30,688 nt of DNA, taken from the NCBI GenBank assembly GCA_964504075.1, contig CAZDCT010000004.1:1-30688 (forward strand), given 5' to 3'. Positions 1 to 6,876 of the stretch are shown piece by piece. This DNA comes from JAHJCL01 sp964504075. GTDB lineage: Bacteria > Patescibacteriota > Minisyncoccia > Minisyncoccales > DG-74-3. Numbering within the stretch: position 1 is the first letter of the stretch; the number at the start of each line of letters is the position of its first letter. The translations under genes were made by a program, and so were the position numbers. Below the pieces are notes generated by a model. The model worked only from the letters and a program-made list of their open reading frames with translations, was not told the origin of the DNA and searched no databases.

Positions 1-151
1 CATGATGAACACCCATTGGATTATTAGCAGTAATAGGACCATCTAAAAAAGACCATCTTTTTTTTCCATGGTTTTTCTTCTGGTATTTCTCAAAAATATT
101 ATTATCTTTCCAAAACTTTAGAATTTTATGTTCGTTTTCAACAAAATCCAT
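1..151 (-). CDS. ileS: Isoleucine--tRNA ligase, N-terminal fragment (runs off the window)
   Basis: The reverse strand reads from ATG at 151 to the window edge and gives 50 residues of a class I aminoacyl-tRNA synthetase N-terminus. It contains the short motif FLDGPITANNPMGVHH (about residues 35-50), the family's DGPxTAN segment leading into the HIGH-like signature, here with a GVHH form that I associate with the isoleucyl enzymes of Patescibacteria. The enzyme charges tRNA-Ile in the cytoplasm. The start lies one base after the TGA of the upstream histidine phosphatase, so the two are translationally coupled. Only the start of the catalytic domain is present. Valyl or leucyl enzymes share related motifs, so the amino-acid assignment is likely but not certain. 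Confidence 0.75.
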   Translation of the reverse strand, partial: MDFVENEHKILKFWKDNNIFEKYQKKNHGKKRWSFLDGPITANNPMGVHH

Positions 152-152
152 A

Positions 153-737
153 TCAATTTATTTCTTTTAAATCTCCCATTTTCATGGGAGCACCGTTTTT
201 TCTTCGTTCTAAAGATTGTCCTTGATTTAGTTCGTTTATCCAATCTTCCAAAAGCCACAAGGGATCACCATGACTAACAATTAAAATGTTTTTTTGACTA
301 TATTTTTCCTCTATTTCTTTTAATAGGTCAAGCACTCTTGTTTTAACATCATGCCAGCTTTCACCTTCAGGAGGAGCAATGGTAAACTTTTTTTCCATAT
401 TATGATTGTAAAAAGCCCAGGCTTGTTTCATTGATTTTCCCTGAAAAACTCCCAAATTAATATCTCTTAGTCTTTGGTCAAACTTTATGTCTAAATCTAA
501 TTCTTGAGCAACAATTTGAGCTGTTTGTTTTGTTCTTAAAATATCTGAGGAAAAGATTAAATCAATATTTTTGTCTTTTAGTTGAAGGGCTTTTTCTTGA
601 ATTTGGCTTCTACCCAATTCGGTCAATTCATAAGGAGGATTCCCATCGGGCCAATGATATACTGTTTCTGGACTTTCAATCTGATGAGTAGTTTGACCAT
701 GTCTTAACAAAAAATACTTGTTTTTAAGTTCTTTCAT
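153..737 (-). CDS. Histidine phosphatase (phosphoglycerate mutase-like)
   Basis: A 194-residue histidine-phosphatase-superfamily protein. The catalytic RHG motif is at the start (LLRHGQT, about residues 11-17), an acidic segment PPEGES lies in the middle, and the second catalytic histidine is in SHGDP near residue 156. These residues make the phospho-histidine pocket, so it should be an active phosphatase or mutase; the substrate cannot be read from sequence. It is the first gene of a unit with ileS, whose ATG begins one base after this stop. A sequence resembling a -35/-10 pair (TTGAAA, 17 bases, TAATTT) lies within 45 bases upstream. A link between this family and IleRS, for example clearing a metabolite, is only a guess from context. 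Confidence 0.8.
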   Translation of the reverse strand: MKELKNKYFLLRHGQTTHQIESPETVYHWPDGNPPYELTELGRSQIQEKALQLKDKNIDLIFSSDILRTKQTAQIVAQELDLDIKFDQRLRDINLGVFQGKSMKQAWAFYNHNMEKKFTIAPPEGESWHDVKTRVLDLLKEIEEKYSQKNILIVSHGDPLWLLEDWINELNQGQSLERRKNGAPMKMGDLKEIN

Positions 738-790
738 AAGTTCAAATTACCATTTTCGCTTCCTTTTTTCAATAAAAAATAATCAGGGAA

Positions 791-825
791 TAAAAAAAGC
801 CCACCAATTTATATAAAAAGTGGGG
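791..825 (-). terminator. Rho-independent terminator of the ParB-like gene
   Basis: On the minus strand a CCCAC/GTGGG stem (arms 820-824 and 800-804) with an AT-rich loop is followed by a run of seven T (798-792). It lies about 25 bases after the stop of the ParB-like gene. The stem is short, so strength is uncertain. Confidence 0.5.
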
Positions 826-848
826 TTGGAGGAGGTTTTGGGTTTGAT

Positions 849-2048
849 TTACCTTCCTCTTTTTCTGAGATAAACCCGCATGGCTCCAAAAGCTGCAAGA
901 AGAAGATTCATTTCAGAAGGATCTTTTGTGGCAATGCTCATATTTTTCTTTAGATTTTTCAAAAGCTCTTCTACCGAAGTATCGTAACTAGAATCATCTA
1001 TAATGTTTAAAATAATGAGACCATCAAGGAAGTTGTTTGCTTCTACGTCAATTAATTTACCTTCAAAAGCTGAAGGAAATTCCTGTTTTATTGAGCGTGA
1101 TCTATGGTCAGCAGTGGACTTGCTTGAAATTGATACCTCTCTTAGTTTGGGTAAAATTTCATTGAAAAAGGTTTTTAAGTATCCTTCCATCAACTCGTCT
1201 AGCGGCGGCAATGAAGAAACGTCTGTGTTTTTATCAAAAATATGCGGGAATATCTGTTCTTTTGTCAATTGATCAAAGTTAATATCTTTTCTGTCTCTCT
1301 GCGCTAACTTAATTTTTTTAACAATTCCTATCGTTGTAGCAACAGACCAATACTTTTCAAGAATTCCCATTGCTACCAATTCTTGATATTTCTTAGAAAG
1401 TCCTTTTATGGCACCCAGGTGAGAAGTCGTAAGGGTTCCAGGCCATCTGTCTTTGTCGTCAAATGATTCACGGAATAGACGTATCACTTTGTCAGAAATT
1501 TCTTCAAGAAGCTGTATTCTAAGGGTCACATATTGTGTATTAGATAAACAATAAGCTTCTACTATTTCCTCATCTGAAAGACCGTTTTCTTTCTTCTCAC
1601 TCTTAAACATTTTTCCTTCCTTAAAAGGATCGTTTTCACCATGTATGGTTTGTCTTGGATGAAAATATCTCATTGCTTGTGTTTCTGTTATTCTCCAGAC
1701 GTGGGCTTTGATTTTTTCTATGCTTAGTTTAATAGCTTTCTCATGTCTATGTTCACCGTCGCAGATAATAAACACATTTGAGGGATTCACGCTATGTCCT
1801 ATAGTTTCTTGAAGAGCTCCACTATTGATAACACGCTGGCTATAAAAGATATTCATTGGAGATATTGTAATCGGGTCGTTTTTCCCTGATTTGACTACTT
1901 CTTCTAAAAGATCGGCTTTGTCTTTACTCATACGATTAGGATTAAAACGGTTAGGAAATATATCGTCTACGTCAACCCAAAACCAGTTTTCGTCCCCTAT
2001 TTCACCGGGAACTATGTTCTGATTAGTTTGCATCTGCACCATATCCAT
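849..2048 (-). CDS. ParB/Spo0J-like N-domain protein with helical C-terminus
   Basis: About 399 residues when started at the ATG at 2048. Near the N-terminus is a ParB-type domain: VDVDDIFPNRFNPNRM, then PITISPM, then ICDGEHRHEKAIKL, where GEHR stands in place of the GERR/GxRR nucleotide-binding box of ParB. This is followed by FHPRQTIHGENDPF. The middle looks like an HTH/helical region of the ParB-KorB type, and the C-terminus is helical and lysine-rich. An upstream TTG at 2111 is possible in frame, but the best minus-strand promoter (TTGTCA, 16 bases, TATATT, 2117-2144) would start transcription at about 2110, so a start at 2048, 2042 or 2033 is preferred. There is no ParA gene beside it, so it is more likely a ParB-like DNA-binding regulator or CTPase than a partition protein. 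It is divergent to a winged-helix regulator. Confidence 0.65.
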   Translation of the reverse strand: MDMVQMQTNQNIVPGEIGDENWFWVDVDDIFPNRFNPNRMSKDKADLLEEVVKSGKNDPITISPMNIFYSQRVINSGALQETIGHSVNPSNVFIICDGEHRHEKAIKLSIEKIKAHVWRITETQAMRYFHPRQTIHGENDPFKEGKMFKSEKKENGLSDEEIVEAYCLSNTQYVTLRIQLLEEISDKVIRLFRESFDDKDRWPGTLTTSHLGAIKGLSKKYQELVAMGILEKYWSVATTIGIVKKIKLAQRDRKDINFDQLTKEQIFPHIFDKNTDVSSLPPLDELMEGYLKTFFNEILPKLREVSISSKSTADHRSRSIKQEFPSAFEGKLIDVEANNFLDGLIILNIIDDSSYDTSVEELLKNLKKNMSIATKDPSEMNLLLAAFGAMRVYLRKRGR

Positions 2049-2116
2049 CACTTCAATAACAATGTAAAGGTACTTTAATGATTTACTATCAATAATTTCA
2101 AAACAAGTCAAGGCCT

Positions 2117-2165
2117 AATATATTCTATAAATTATCCTTGACAAATATAAAATTAATCTTAAGAT
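2117..2165. promoter_or_regulatory. Divergent promoters sharing one -35 box
   Basis: On the plus strand TTGACA (2138-2143) is 16 bases from TAAGAT (2160-2165), serving the winged-helix gene. On the minus strand TTGTCA (2144-2139) is 16 bases from TATATT (2122-2117), serving the ParB-like gene. The two -35 hexamers occupy the same six to seven bases, so the genes should compete for RNA polymerase or be switched together. Confidence 0.6.
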
Positions 2166-2201
2166 AAAATATCAAAAGCACATTCAAATAAGTGATTAAA
2201 A

Positions 2202-2834
2202 ATGGCCTTGAAGAGTCGTTCAGCCAAAAGACGAACTGAAGGAGAAATACTTTTAACTATCCTAAGAATAGTTTGTAAAGAGCCCTTGGGTCCAACAAAT
2301 CTTATGTATAAGGTTAATATGAGCTGGGAAGGATTAAAAAGAAAATATCTGCCACCGTTATTAGTATTAAAATTAATTACGTCCAAAGAAACCGAAAGAG
2401 ACAATAGAACGAAAAACATTTATCTATTAACTAAAAGAGGTGAGACGATTGTAAATGCTTGCAGAAAATACGAAGTAATAACGTTTGCGCTAGAAAAAGT
2501 GATAATGAATACTGCTAAGACGCGGCGGAACAAAATGGATTTAATTATAGATATTCTGTCAGCAACAAAGGAAAGACAACAGATTACGTTACTAATGGGA
2601 TTAACGGGAACATCATATAAACAGTTATCAAGGTGCCTGGAAATATTGCGTCGGAGCGAGCTTGTCATGATGTTCGGTAAAAAAGGTGAACACCCCGAAT
2701 ACGTGACCACAAAAAAGGGTCTTGAGCTGATTCAACTTTACGAAAATGCCATTTTATACGTCACTCAAATTATGAGACAAGAATCTCTTGATCAACCAAC
2801 TGCACGACACATAGATTTTTACAAACAATCATAA
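2202..2834 (+). CDS. Tandem winged-helix transcriptional regulator (HTH_45-like)
   Basis: 210 residues built of two similar winged helix-turn-helix units. Unit one covers about residues 14-75 and reads ILLTILRIV, then GPTNLMYKVNMSWEGLKRKYL, then LTKRGE. Unit two covers about 110-180 and reads MDLIIDILSAT, then TGTSYKQLSRCLEIL, then TTKKGLELI. The pattern of a helix with T-x-[IL]-M-Y, a recognition helix with YLxxL, and a wing ending in T-[KR]-[KR]-G is that of the HTH_45 winged-helix family, which is best known from archaea. No ligand domain is seen. It is divergent from the ParB-like gene and shares its promoter region, so it may regulate both. Local base composition looks higher in G+C than the flanks, which suggests acquisition. 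Confidence 0.65.
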   Translation: MALKSRSAKRRTEGEILLTILRIVCKEPLGPTNLMYKVNMSWEGLKRKYLPPLLVLKLITSKETERDNRTKNIYLLTKRGETIVNACRKYEVITFALEKVIMNTAKTRRNKMDLIIDILSATKERQQITLLMGLTGTSYKQLSRCLEILRRSELVMMFGKKGEHPEYVTTKKGLELIQLYENAILYVTQIMRQESLDQPTARHIDFYKQS

Positions 2835-2839
2835 AAAGA

Positions 2840-2871
2840 TAAAGTAATCTCCTTAACTTTACTCTTTTTTT
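2840..2871 (+). terminator. Weak intrinsic terminator after the winged-helix gene
   Basis: A TAAAGT/ACTTTA stem (2840-2845 with 2856-2861) and a ten-base loop are followed within four bases by T7. It starts six bases after the stop codon. The stem is short and all but one pair per arm is A-T. Confidence 0.45.
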
Positions 2872-2906
2872 ATTTTTAAAAAACAAAAAAACCACTTGAA
2901 TAAATG

Positions 2907-2934
2907 TTGACAAATAAAAAATTCGTGATAAGAA
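2907..2934 (+). promoter_or_regulatory. Promoter for the small basic ORF
   Basis: TTGACA at 2907-2912 is a perfect -35. After 16 bases comes TAAGAA (2929-2934), preceded by TGA as in an extended -10. Transcription would start near 2941, about 26 bases before the GTG. Confidence 0.45.
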
Positions 2935-2966
2935 GAAGGCTACAGAAGAAATAAGGAAGGTTAATT

Positions 2967-3179
2967 GTGGGAAAGAAAGACAATAAAAAAAGGGGTAAGC
3001 GCGACAAAAGAAGAAGTAAACAAAAGAAAGAAGAACGAAAACAAAGGGATAAAGAGGGCTTAGAAAAAATAAGCATTCTTATCCCTCCTTTTTTTACATT
3101 TTCTCTGGAACAGAAATTCCCAAAAGAGAAAGAGAGTTTTCTAATACTTGAGCCACAGCCGCTGTTAAACTCAATCTAA
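2967..3179 (+). CDS. Small lysine/arginine-rich ORF with an internal terminator
   Basis: A 70-codon ORF starting with GTG, preceded by a good Shine-Dalgarno (TAAGGA at 2952-2957, nine bases before the start). The first 30 residues are almost all Lys, Arg, Asp, Glu and Gln, strongly basic. From codon 27 the DNA forms an intrinsic terminator (3045-3095), so most transcripts would end inside the reading frame and give a non-stop message with a product of about 42 residues. The last 28 codons overlap the 3' end of argS in antisense. No family is recognised. It may be a chance ORF in purine-rich DNA; the promoter, Shine-Dalgarno and terminator argue for at least a real short transcript. Confidence 0.35.
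   Translation: MGKKDNKKRGKRDKRRSKQKKEERKQRDKEGLEKISILIPPFFTFSLEQKFPKEKESFLILEPQPLLNSI
3045..3095 (+). terminator. Intrinsic terminator inside the small basic ORF
   Basis: AGGGATAA (3045-3052) pairs perfectly with TTATCCCT (3079-3086). Inside it GCTTA pairs with TAAGC around an A-rich loop. The hairpin is followed by T7 (3089-3095). It is clearly oriented for plus-strand transcripts, and also lies just past the argS stop on the other strand. Confidence 0.7.
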
Positions 3180-4806
3180 ACATTTTTAAATTATCTGTTT
3201 TAGCCCCAATGATTGAATGTTTTTGATAAAAAAGATTATATTTTTGAGCCAAATCAAAAGCAAAATTACAAATTAAATTAGGAGAAAATTTGTCAGCAGC
3301 CTCCTGAACTATTTCTGGAAACTTATAAATCGTTCTTAAAATGTCTTTTTCTTCTGAATTTACACTGTCTATCTGTTTAAAATTAATTTTAGTCTTAGAC
3401 TTTCTCAATACACCCTTACATCGAGCAATAGTATATTGTAAATAAGGTCCTGAATTTCCTTTTAGACTGAGAATTTTATCCCAACTAAACACAATATTTT
3501 TACTGTAATGTTGAGATAAATCATTATATTTAACAGCTCCGACGCCAACAACTTGAGCTATTTTTTCTTTTTCTTTGTCTGATAAATCCTTGACTGTTTC
3601 TGATGTATTAATAATCTTTTTTGCCCTATCAATTGCTTCTTGCAAAACACTTTCCAAATGAATTGTTTTGCCCTTTCTTGTTGAAAATCTTCCTTCTTTG
3701 TTTAAGTACAGTCCATGAGCCATATGAAAAAACTTGTTTCTTTTTGCCCAACCCAATAGCTCTACTGCCCAGAACAATTGCTTGAAATGAAGAAATTGTT
3801 CAACTCCAACTTCATAAATTATTAAGTCTGGCTTCCAGGTTTTCAAACGATACTGAACAGCTGCCAAATCTCTTGTAAAATAACTGGTCGCGCCATCAGA
3901 CTTAAGAATAATTACTGGAGGCAGTTTGTCTTCTGGATATTGGATAATCAGAGCACCTTGACTTTTGTTACCAATTTTTTTCTTATTTGCTTCTTTAATA
4001 ATCGGTTTCGTTTTGTTCTGGTAGAAACTTTCACCTAAAGAATAATCAATTTTTATTCCCAATAAATCATAAACTTTATTAAATTCTTTTAAGCTAATAT
4101 CCACACATGTTTGCCAAATCTCTTTTGCCTCTTTATTGTTATCTTCCAATTTTTTAAACCAAACTCTTGCCTCTTCTTCTAATTCAGGATTAGCTTCCAT
4201 TTCATTATGAAATCTAATGTAAAGCTTTTCTAAATCAGCAATTGATAAATCTTTTAATTTTTCTTTATTAGCCCACTTTTTAATAGCTACTATCATTTTG
4301 CCAAACTGAGTTCCCCAATCTCCCAAATAATTATCACCAATACACTTCCAGCCCAAAAACTGGTAAATATTGTAGATAGATTGACCAATAATAGTTGACC
4401 TTAAATGGCCAATTCCAAATGGTTTAGCAATATTGGGAGCAGAATAATCAATAACAACTGTCTTGTTTATTTTAGCTGAACCATATTTTTCTTTTTCTTT
4501 TAAAATATTGTTTAAGGAGTTAATAAGAGATTGCTGAGAAAGAAAAAAATTGACAAATCCTGGTTTTACAACTTCAACTTTTTCAAAAAAATCAGGTTCT
4601 AAGTCTAAAATCTGATGCTTAATAGTCTCAGCTATTTCCATTGGATTCTTTTTCAGAATCTTACCAATCACCAAAGCAGTGCTTGTAGCATAATCACCGT
4701 GAAACATTTCTTTGGGATGTTCAACAATAATGTCAGGAAAAGCTCCATTTTTTTGAGCAACTTTTATTGACTTTTGGATTAATTTTGTTATTTTTTCTTG
4801 TATCAT
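3094..4806 (-). CDS. argS: Arginine--tRNA ligase
   Basis: About 570 residues, the usual ArgRS length. The N-terminal arginyl-specific domain is followed by the class I signature APNIAKPFGIGHLRSTIIGQ (GHLRST in place of HIGH) at about residue 120. The KMSKS position is occupied by FSTRKGK, as in many ArgRS, and an anticodon-binding helical domain ends at the C-terminus. It charges tRNA-Arg in the cytoplasm. ATG at 4806 is chosen because the family begins with a segment like MIQEKITKLIQ; the 13 extra codons upstream do not look conserved. It is divergent from the MFS transporter and convergent with the small basic ORF. Confidence 0.95.
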   Translation of the reverse strand: MIQEKITKLIQKSIKVAQKNGAFPDIIVEHPKEMFHGDYATSTALVIGKILKKNPMEIAETIKHQILDLEPDFFEKVEVVKPGFVNFFLSQQSLINSLNNILKEKEKYGSAKINKTVVIDYSAPNIAKPFGIGHLRSTIIGQSIYNIYQFLGWKCIGDNYLGDWGTQFGKMIVAIKKWANKEKLKDLSIADLEKLYIRFHNEMEANPELEEEARVWFKKLEDNNKEAKEIWQTCVDISLKEFNKVYDLLGIKIDYSLGESFYQNKTKPIIKEANKKKIGNKSQGALIIQYPEDKLPPVIILKSDGATSYFTRDLAAVQYRLKTWKPDLIIYEVGVEQFLHFKQLFWAVELLGWAKRNKFFHMAHGLYLNKEGRFSTRKGKTIHLESVLQEAIDRAKKIINTSETVKDLSDKEKEKIAQVVGVGAVKYNDLSQHYSKNIVFSWDKILSLKGNSGPYLQYTIARCKGVLRKSKTKINFKQIDSVNSEEKDILRTIYKFPEIVQEAADKFSPNLICNFAFDLAQKYNLFYQKHSIIGAKTDNLKMFRLSLTAAVAQVLENSLSLLGISVPEKM

Positions 4807-4832
4807 CACTTTTAGTATATCGTAATTTAAAG

Positions 4833-4894
4833 TATAGTGAAACATAGGCGAAGAGGACTTCGTCCTCTTTTTAACTTTCGCCTCCTTCGGAGGC
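4833..4894 (+). promoter_or_regulatory. Structured leader sequestering the MFS transporter Shine-Dalgarno
   Basis: A -10-like TATAGT is at 4833-4838. The RNA would begin near 4845 and contain three elements. Hairpin 1 is AAGAGGAC/GTCCTCTT (4851-4858 with 4862-4869, loop TTC) followed by a short T tract, like a weak terminator. Hairpin 2 is GCCTCC/GGAGGC (4880-4885 with 4889-4894, loop TTC), whose right arm is the Shine-Dalgarno GGAGG, eight bases before the ATG. A third pairing, GGCGAA (4847-4852) with TTCGCC (4877-4882), is mutually exclusive with hairpin 2 because both need 4880-4882. Opening or closing of the ribosome site is therefore plausible. The model rests on sequence complementarity only. 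Confidence 0.5.
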
Positions 4895-4901
4895 TTGGTA
4901 C

Positions 4902-6026
4902 ATGGAAACTAAAACTGGGATAAAAAATGCTTTTACAGTTCAAGCATTAAATGCCTTTATCGGCGGTGTAACCTATATTCTTTTACCATTATTAATGCTT
5001 GAAAGAAAAATCTCAATTGAATCAATGGGATTGATTTTTGCTATTCTTCCACTGGTAAGTCAAACAAGCAGGGTTATTTTTGCAACAATCTCAGATTATA
5101 TAGGTAGAAAAAAATTCTATTGGCTTTGTGGAATTATGAATTTGGTCCATCTAATAGTGTATTATTTTTCAAAATCTCCTTTTGGTTTTTTACTTGGAAA
5201 AATAAGTGAGGGAGTTAGAGATGCTTCTCTTTGGTCTGTTAACCGCGCCTATTTTCTTGACCACAGTCAGGAACGCGAAAAAACATTAGTAAAAATGAGG
5301 GGCATGGGTTCTATTTTTAGTGCCATAGGTACACTCTTGGCCGGATTTTTATTAACAAAGCTTTTTTATGATAAAACTTTATGTTTATTAATGGGTTTAT
5401 CTTTTTTAATTTTTCCAAATGTTAAAAAATTAATAGATAAAGAAAAAAGAAAAATAAGCATTTCGGCAATTTTAGAGACTCTCAGTTTTAGCAATAAAAC
5501 CAAAAAATTCAAAACATTTTTTATCCTTTTCTTTGTATCAGGACTTTATTTCGGACTGGTTGGAAATTATGTCTTTCCCTTATTTCTAAAAGAAGCAGGT
5601 ATTGTCACACAAAACATTGGATTAATTTTAGGCATGAGAGTCCTTTTGGGTGGCATTTGTATTTATGCTCTTCGTTCTATTGGCAAAGGTAAGTATAAAA
5701 TATTAATAGGCGGTCTTTTCTGTTCCTTGTTTTTAATTTTATTACCCTTTACCAATCAGGTCTCTCTGCCAATATTAATGATTTTATTGGGTATTGCTGG
5801 TGGTATTTCTGATGCAGGACACGAAACAATCTTTATTCAAGTCATCAATCATAACTCCATGGCCGGAGACATAGGTATCTTAATGATAGGAACGCATGTG
5901 GGAGTGGCCATAACCCAAGCCATTGCTGGTTTTGCTATTACTTCTTTTGGTTTTCTAGCACTCTTTTTCAGTGCCTCGGCATTAAATCTTTTCTTTTGTT
6001 TAGCAGCCTTTAAGAATATGAGCTAA
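4902..6026 (+). CDS. Major facilitator superfamily transporter
   Basis: 374 residues, mostly hydrophobic, with about 11-12 predicted membrane segments in two halves separated by a basic loop (about residues 175-200, KLIDKEKRKIS). The loop between segments 2 and 3 has the MFS motif A form SDYIGRKKFYW. The C-terminal half has glycine-rich GIAGGISDAGHETIF. It is an inner-membrane secondary transporter; substrate and direction are not readable. The start is supported by an ideal GGAGG eight bases upstream, which is buried in a hairpin. It is slightly shorter than typical 400-residue MFS proteins but looks complete. Confidence 0.8.
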   Translation: METKTGIKNAFTVQALNAFIGGVTYILLPLLMLERKISIESMGLIFAILPLVSQTSRVIFATISDYIGRKKFYWLCGIMNLVHLIVYYFSKSPFGFLLGKISEGVRDASLWSVNRAYFLDHSQEREKTLVKMRGMGSIFSAIGTLLAGFLLTKLFYDKTLCLLMGLSFLIFPNVKKLIDKEKRKISISAILETLSFSNKTKKFKTFFILFFVSGLYFGLVGNYVFPLFLKEAGIVTQNIGLILGMRVLLGGICIYALRSIGKGKYKILIGGLFCSLFLILLPFTNQVSLPILMILLGIAGGISDAGHETIFIQVINHNSMAGDIGILMIGTHVGVAITQAIAGFAITSFGFLALFFSASALNLFFCLAAFKNMS

Positions 6027-6047
6027 TGGCCGCTTTAGTCTTAGCTG

Positions 6048-6056
6048 TGTTAAAAT
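6048..6056 (+). promoter_or_regulatory. Extended -10 promoter of the smpB-ssrA-infC unit
   Basis: TGT followed by TAAAAT (6051-6056) is an extended -10 element. The smpB ATG is at 6063, seven bases on, so the transcript would be leaderless. No clear -35 is seen. Confidence 0.45.
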
Positions 6057-6062
6057 AAAACT

Positions 6063-6512
6063 ATGAGAATGTTTGCCGAAAACAAAAAAGCTTATTCCAA
6101 ATATAAAATCCTGGAAAAGATTGAAGCAGGCATTTCTTTAATTGGACAAGAAGTAAAATCAATAAAATCGGGCAGAATAAATCTTACTGGCTCTTATGTT
6201 GTGGTTAAAAATGAAGAAATCTACTTAATTGGATGCAATATTCCGCCATATCAGCCCAAAAATGCTCCTAAAGATTATAATCCAGAAAGATCAAGAAAAT
6301 TGCTATTAAAAAAATCTGAAATCAAGCAATTAATAGGAAAAACACAGCAAAAAGGATTAACCTTGATACCCTTGAAAGTTTATGCTAAAAAAGCTATAAT
6401 AAAAATTGAATTTGGGATAGCTAAAGTTTTAAAAAAGTTTGATAAAAGAGAAAGGATTAAAAAGAAAGATATAGAAAGAACAATCCAAAGAGCTTTAAGA
6501 GAAAAATCTTAA
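6063..6512 (+). CDS. smpB: SsrA-binding protein SmpB
   Basis: 149 residues, the family's usual length. It shows the SmpB features NKKAYSKYKILEKIEAGISL, then GQEVKSIKSGRINL, and later NPERSRKLLLKKSEI, with a basic C-terminal tail ending ERTIQRALREKS. SmpB binds the tRNA-like part of tmRNA and carries it to stalled ribosomes; the tail lies in the empty mRNA channel. The ATG at 6063 fits a leaderless transcript; ATG at 6069 is the alternative. Its stop is one base before the 5' end of tmRNA, so the two partners are made from the same transcript. Confidence 0.95.
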   Translation: MRMFAENKKAYSKYKILEKIEAGISLIGQEVKSIKSGRINLTGSYVVVKNEEIYLIGCNIPPYQPKNAPKDYNPERSRKLLLKKSEIKQLIGKTQQKGLTLIPLKVYAKKAIIKIEFGIAKVLKKFDKRERIKKKDIERTIQRALREKS

Positions 6513-6513
6513 T

Positions 6514-6851
6514 GGGGATGAACGTTTCGACAAAACTTTTTATCAATTTATGCAGATCGAGCATTCTAAAATCTCGCTAAACTTTTAGAAAAACAATAAG
6601 TGCAAACTTATTTAAACAACCTGCTTTAGCTTACGCTTAAGAAGGCATCTAAGTAGTTGATTCTCGATAGACTATTCTAGGTGTTATATAATCGAGATTG
6701 ATAGATTTCTTATCTCGGGTATCTATTGAAAAAAAGAGATAAACTTGTTAGAATTTTTCTTGTTTCAATCTAACATTCAAAATAAACAAGATATATCTGT
6801 AGAATTATTTTGATAAAAGCTTTGGACGCGAGTTCGACCTCGCCATCTCCA
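6514..6851 (+). ncRNA. ssrA: Transfer-messenger RNA (tmRNA)
   Basis: The 5' end GGGGATGAACGTTTCGAC and the 3' part GGACGCGAGTTCGACCTCGC followed by CATCTCC-A are diagnostic. The acceptor stem GGGGATG pairs with CATCTCC (6844-6850) and the discriminator is A at 6851; CCA is not fully encoded. A pseudoknot before the tag is clear: CGAG/CTCG interleaved with TCTAAAA/TTTTAGA (about 6559-6592). The resume codon GCA is at 6602 and the tag reads ANLFKQPALAYA with TAA at 6638-6640. Length is about 338 nt. It lies between smpB and infC in the same transcript and must be processed out at both ends. The tag terminus LAYA departs from the usual LAA. Confidence 0.93.
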
Positions 6852-6876
6852 CAAAAAATAATATAAAATAAACAAC

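Noticed and set aside
1003..1272. 89-codon plus-strand ORF
   Set aside because: Antisense shadow of the ParB-like gene; no family features and no promoter or Shine-Dalgarno.
2159..2710. Two minus-strand ORFs of 86 and 96 codons
   Set aside because: Antisense to the winged-helix regulator, whose two domains are well formed.
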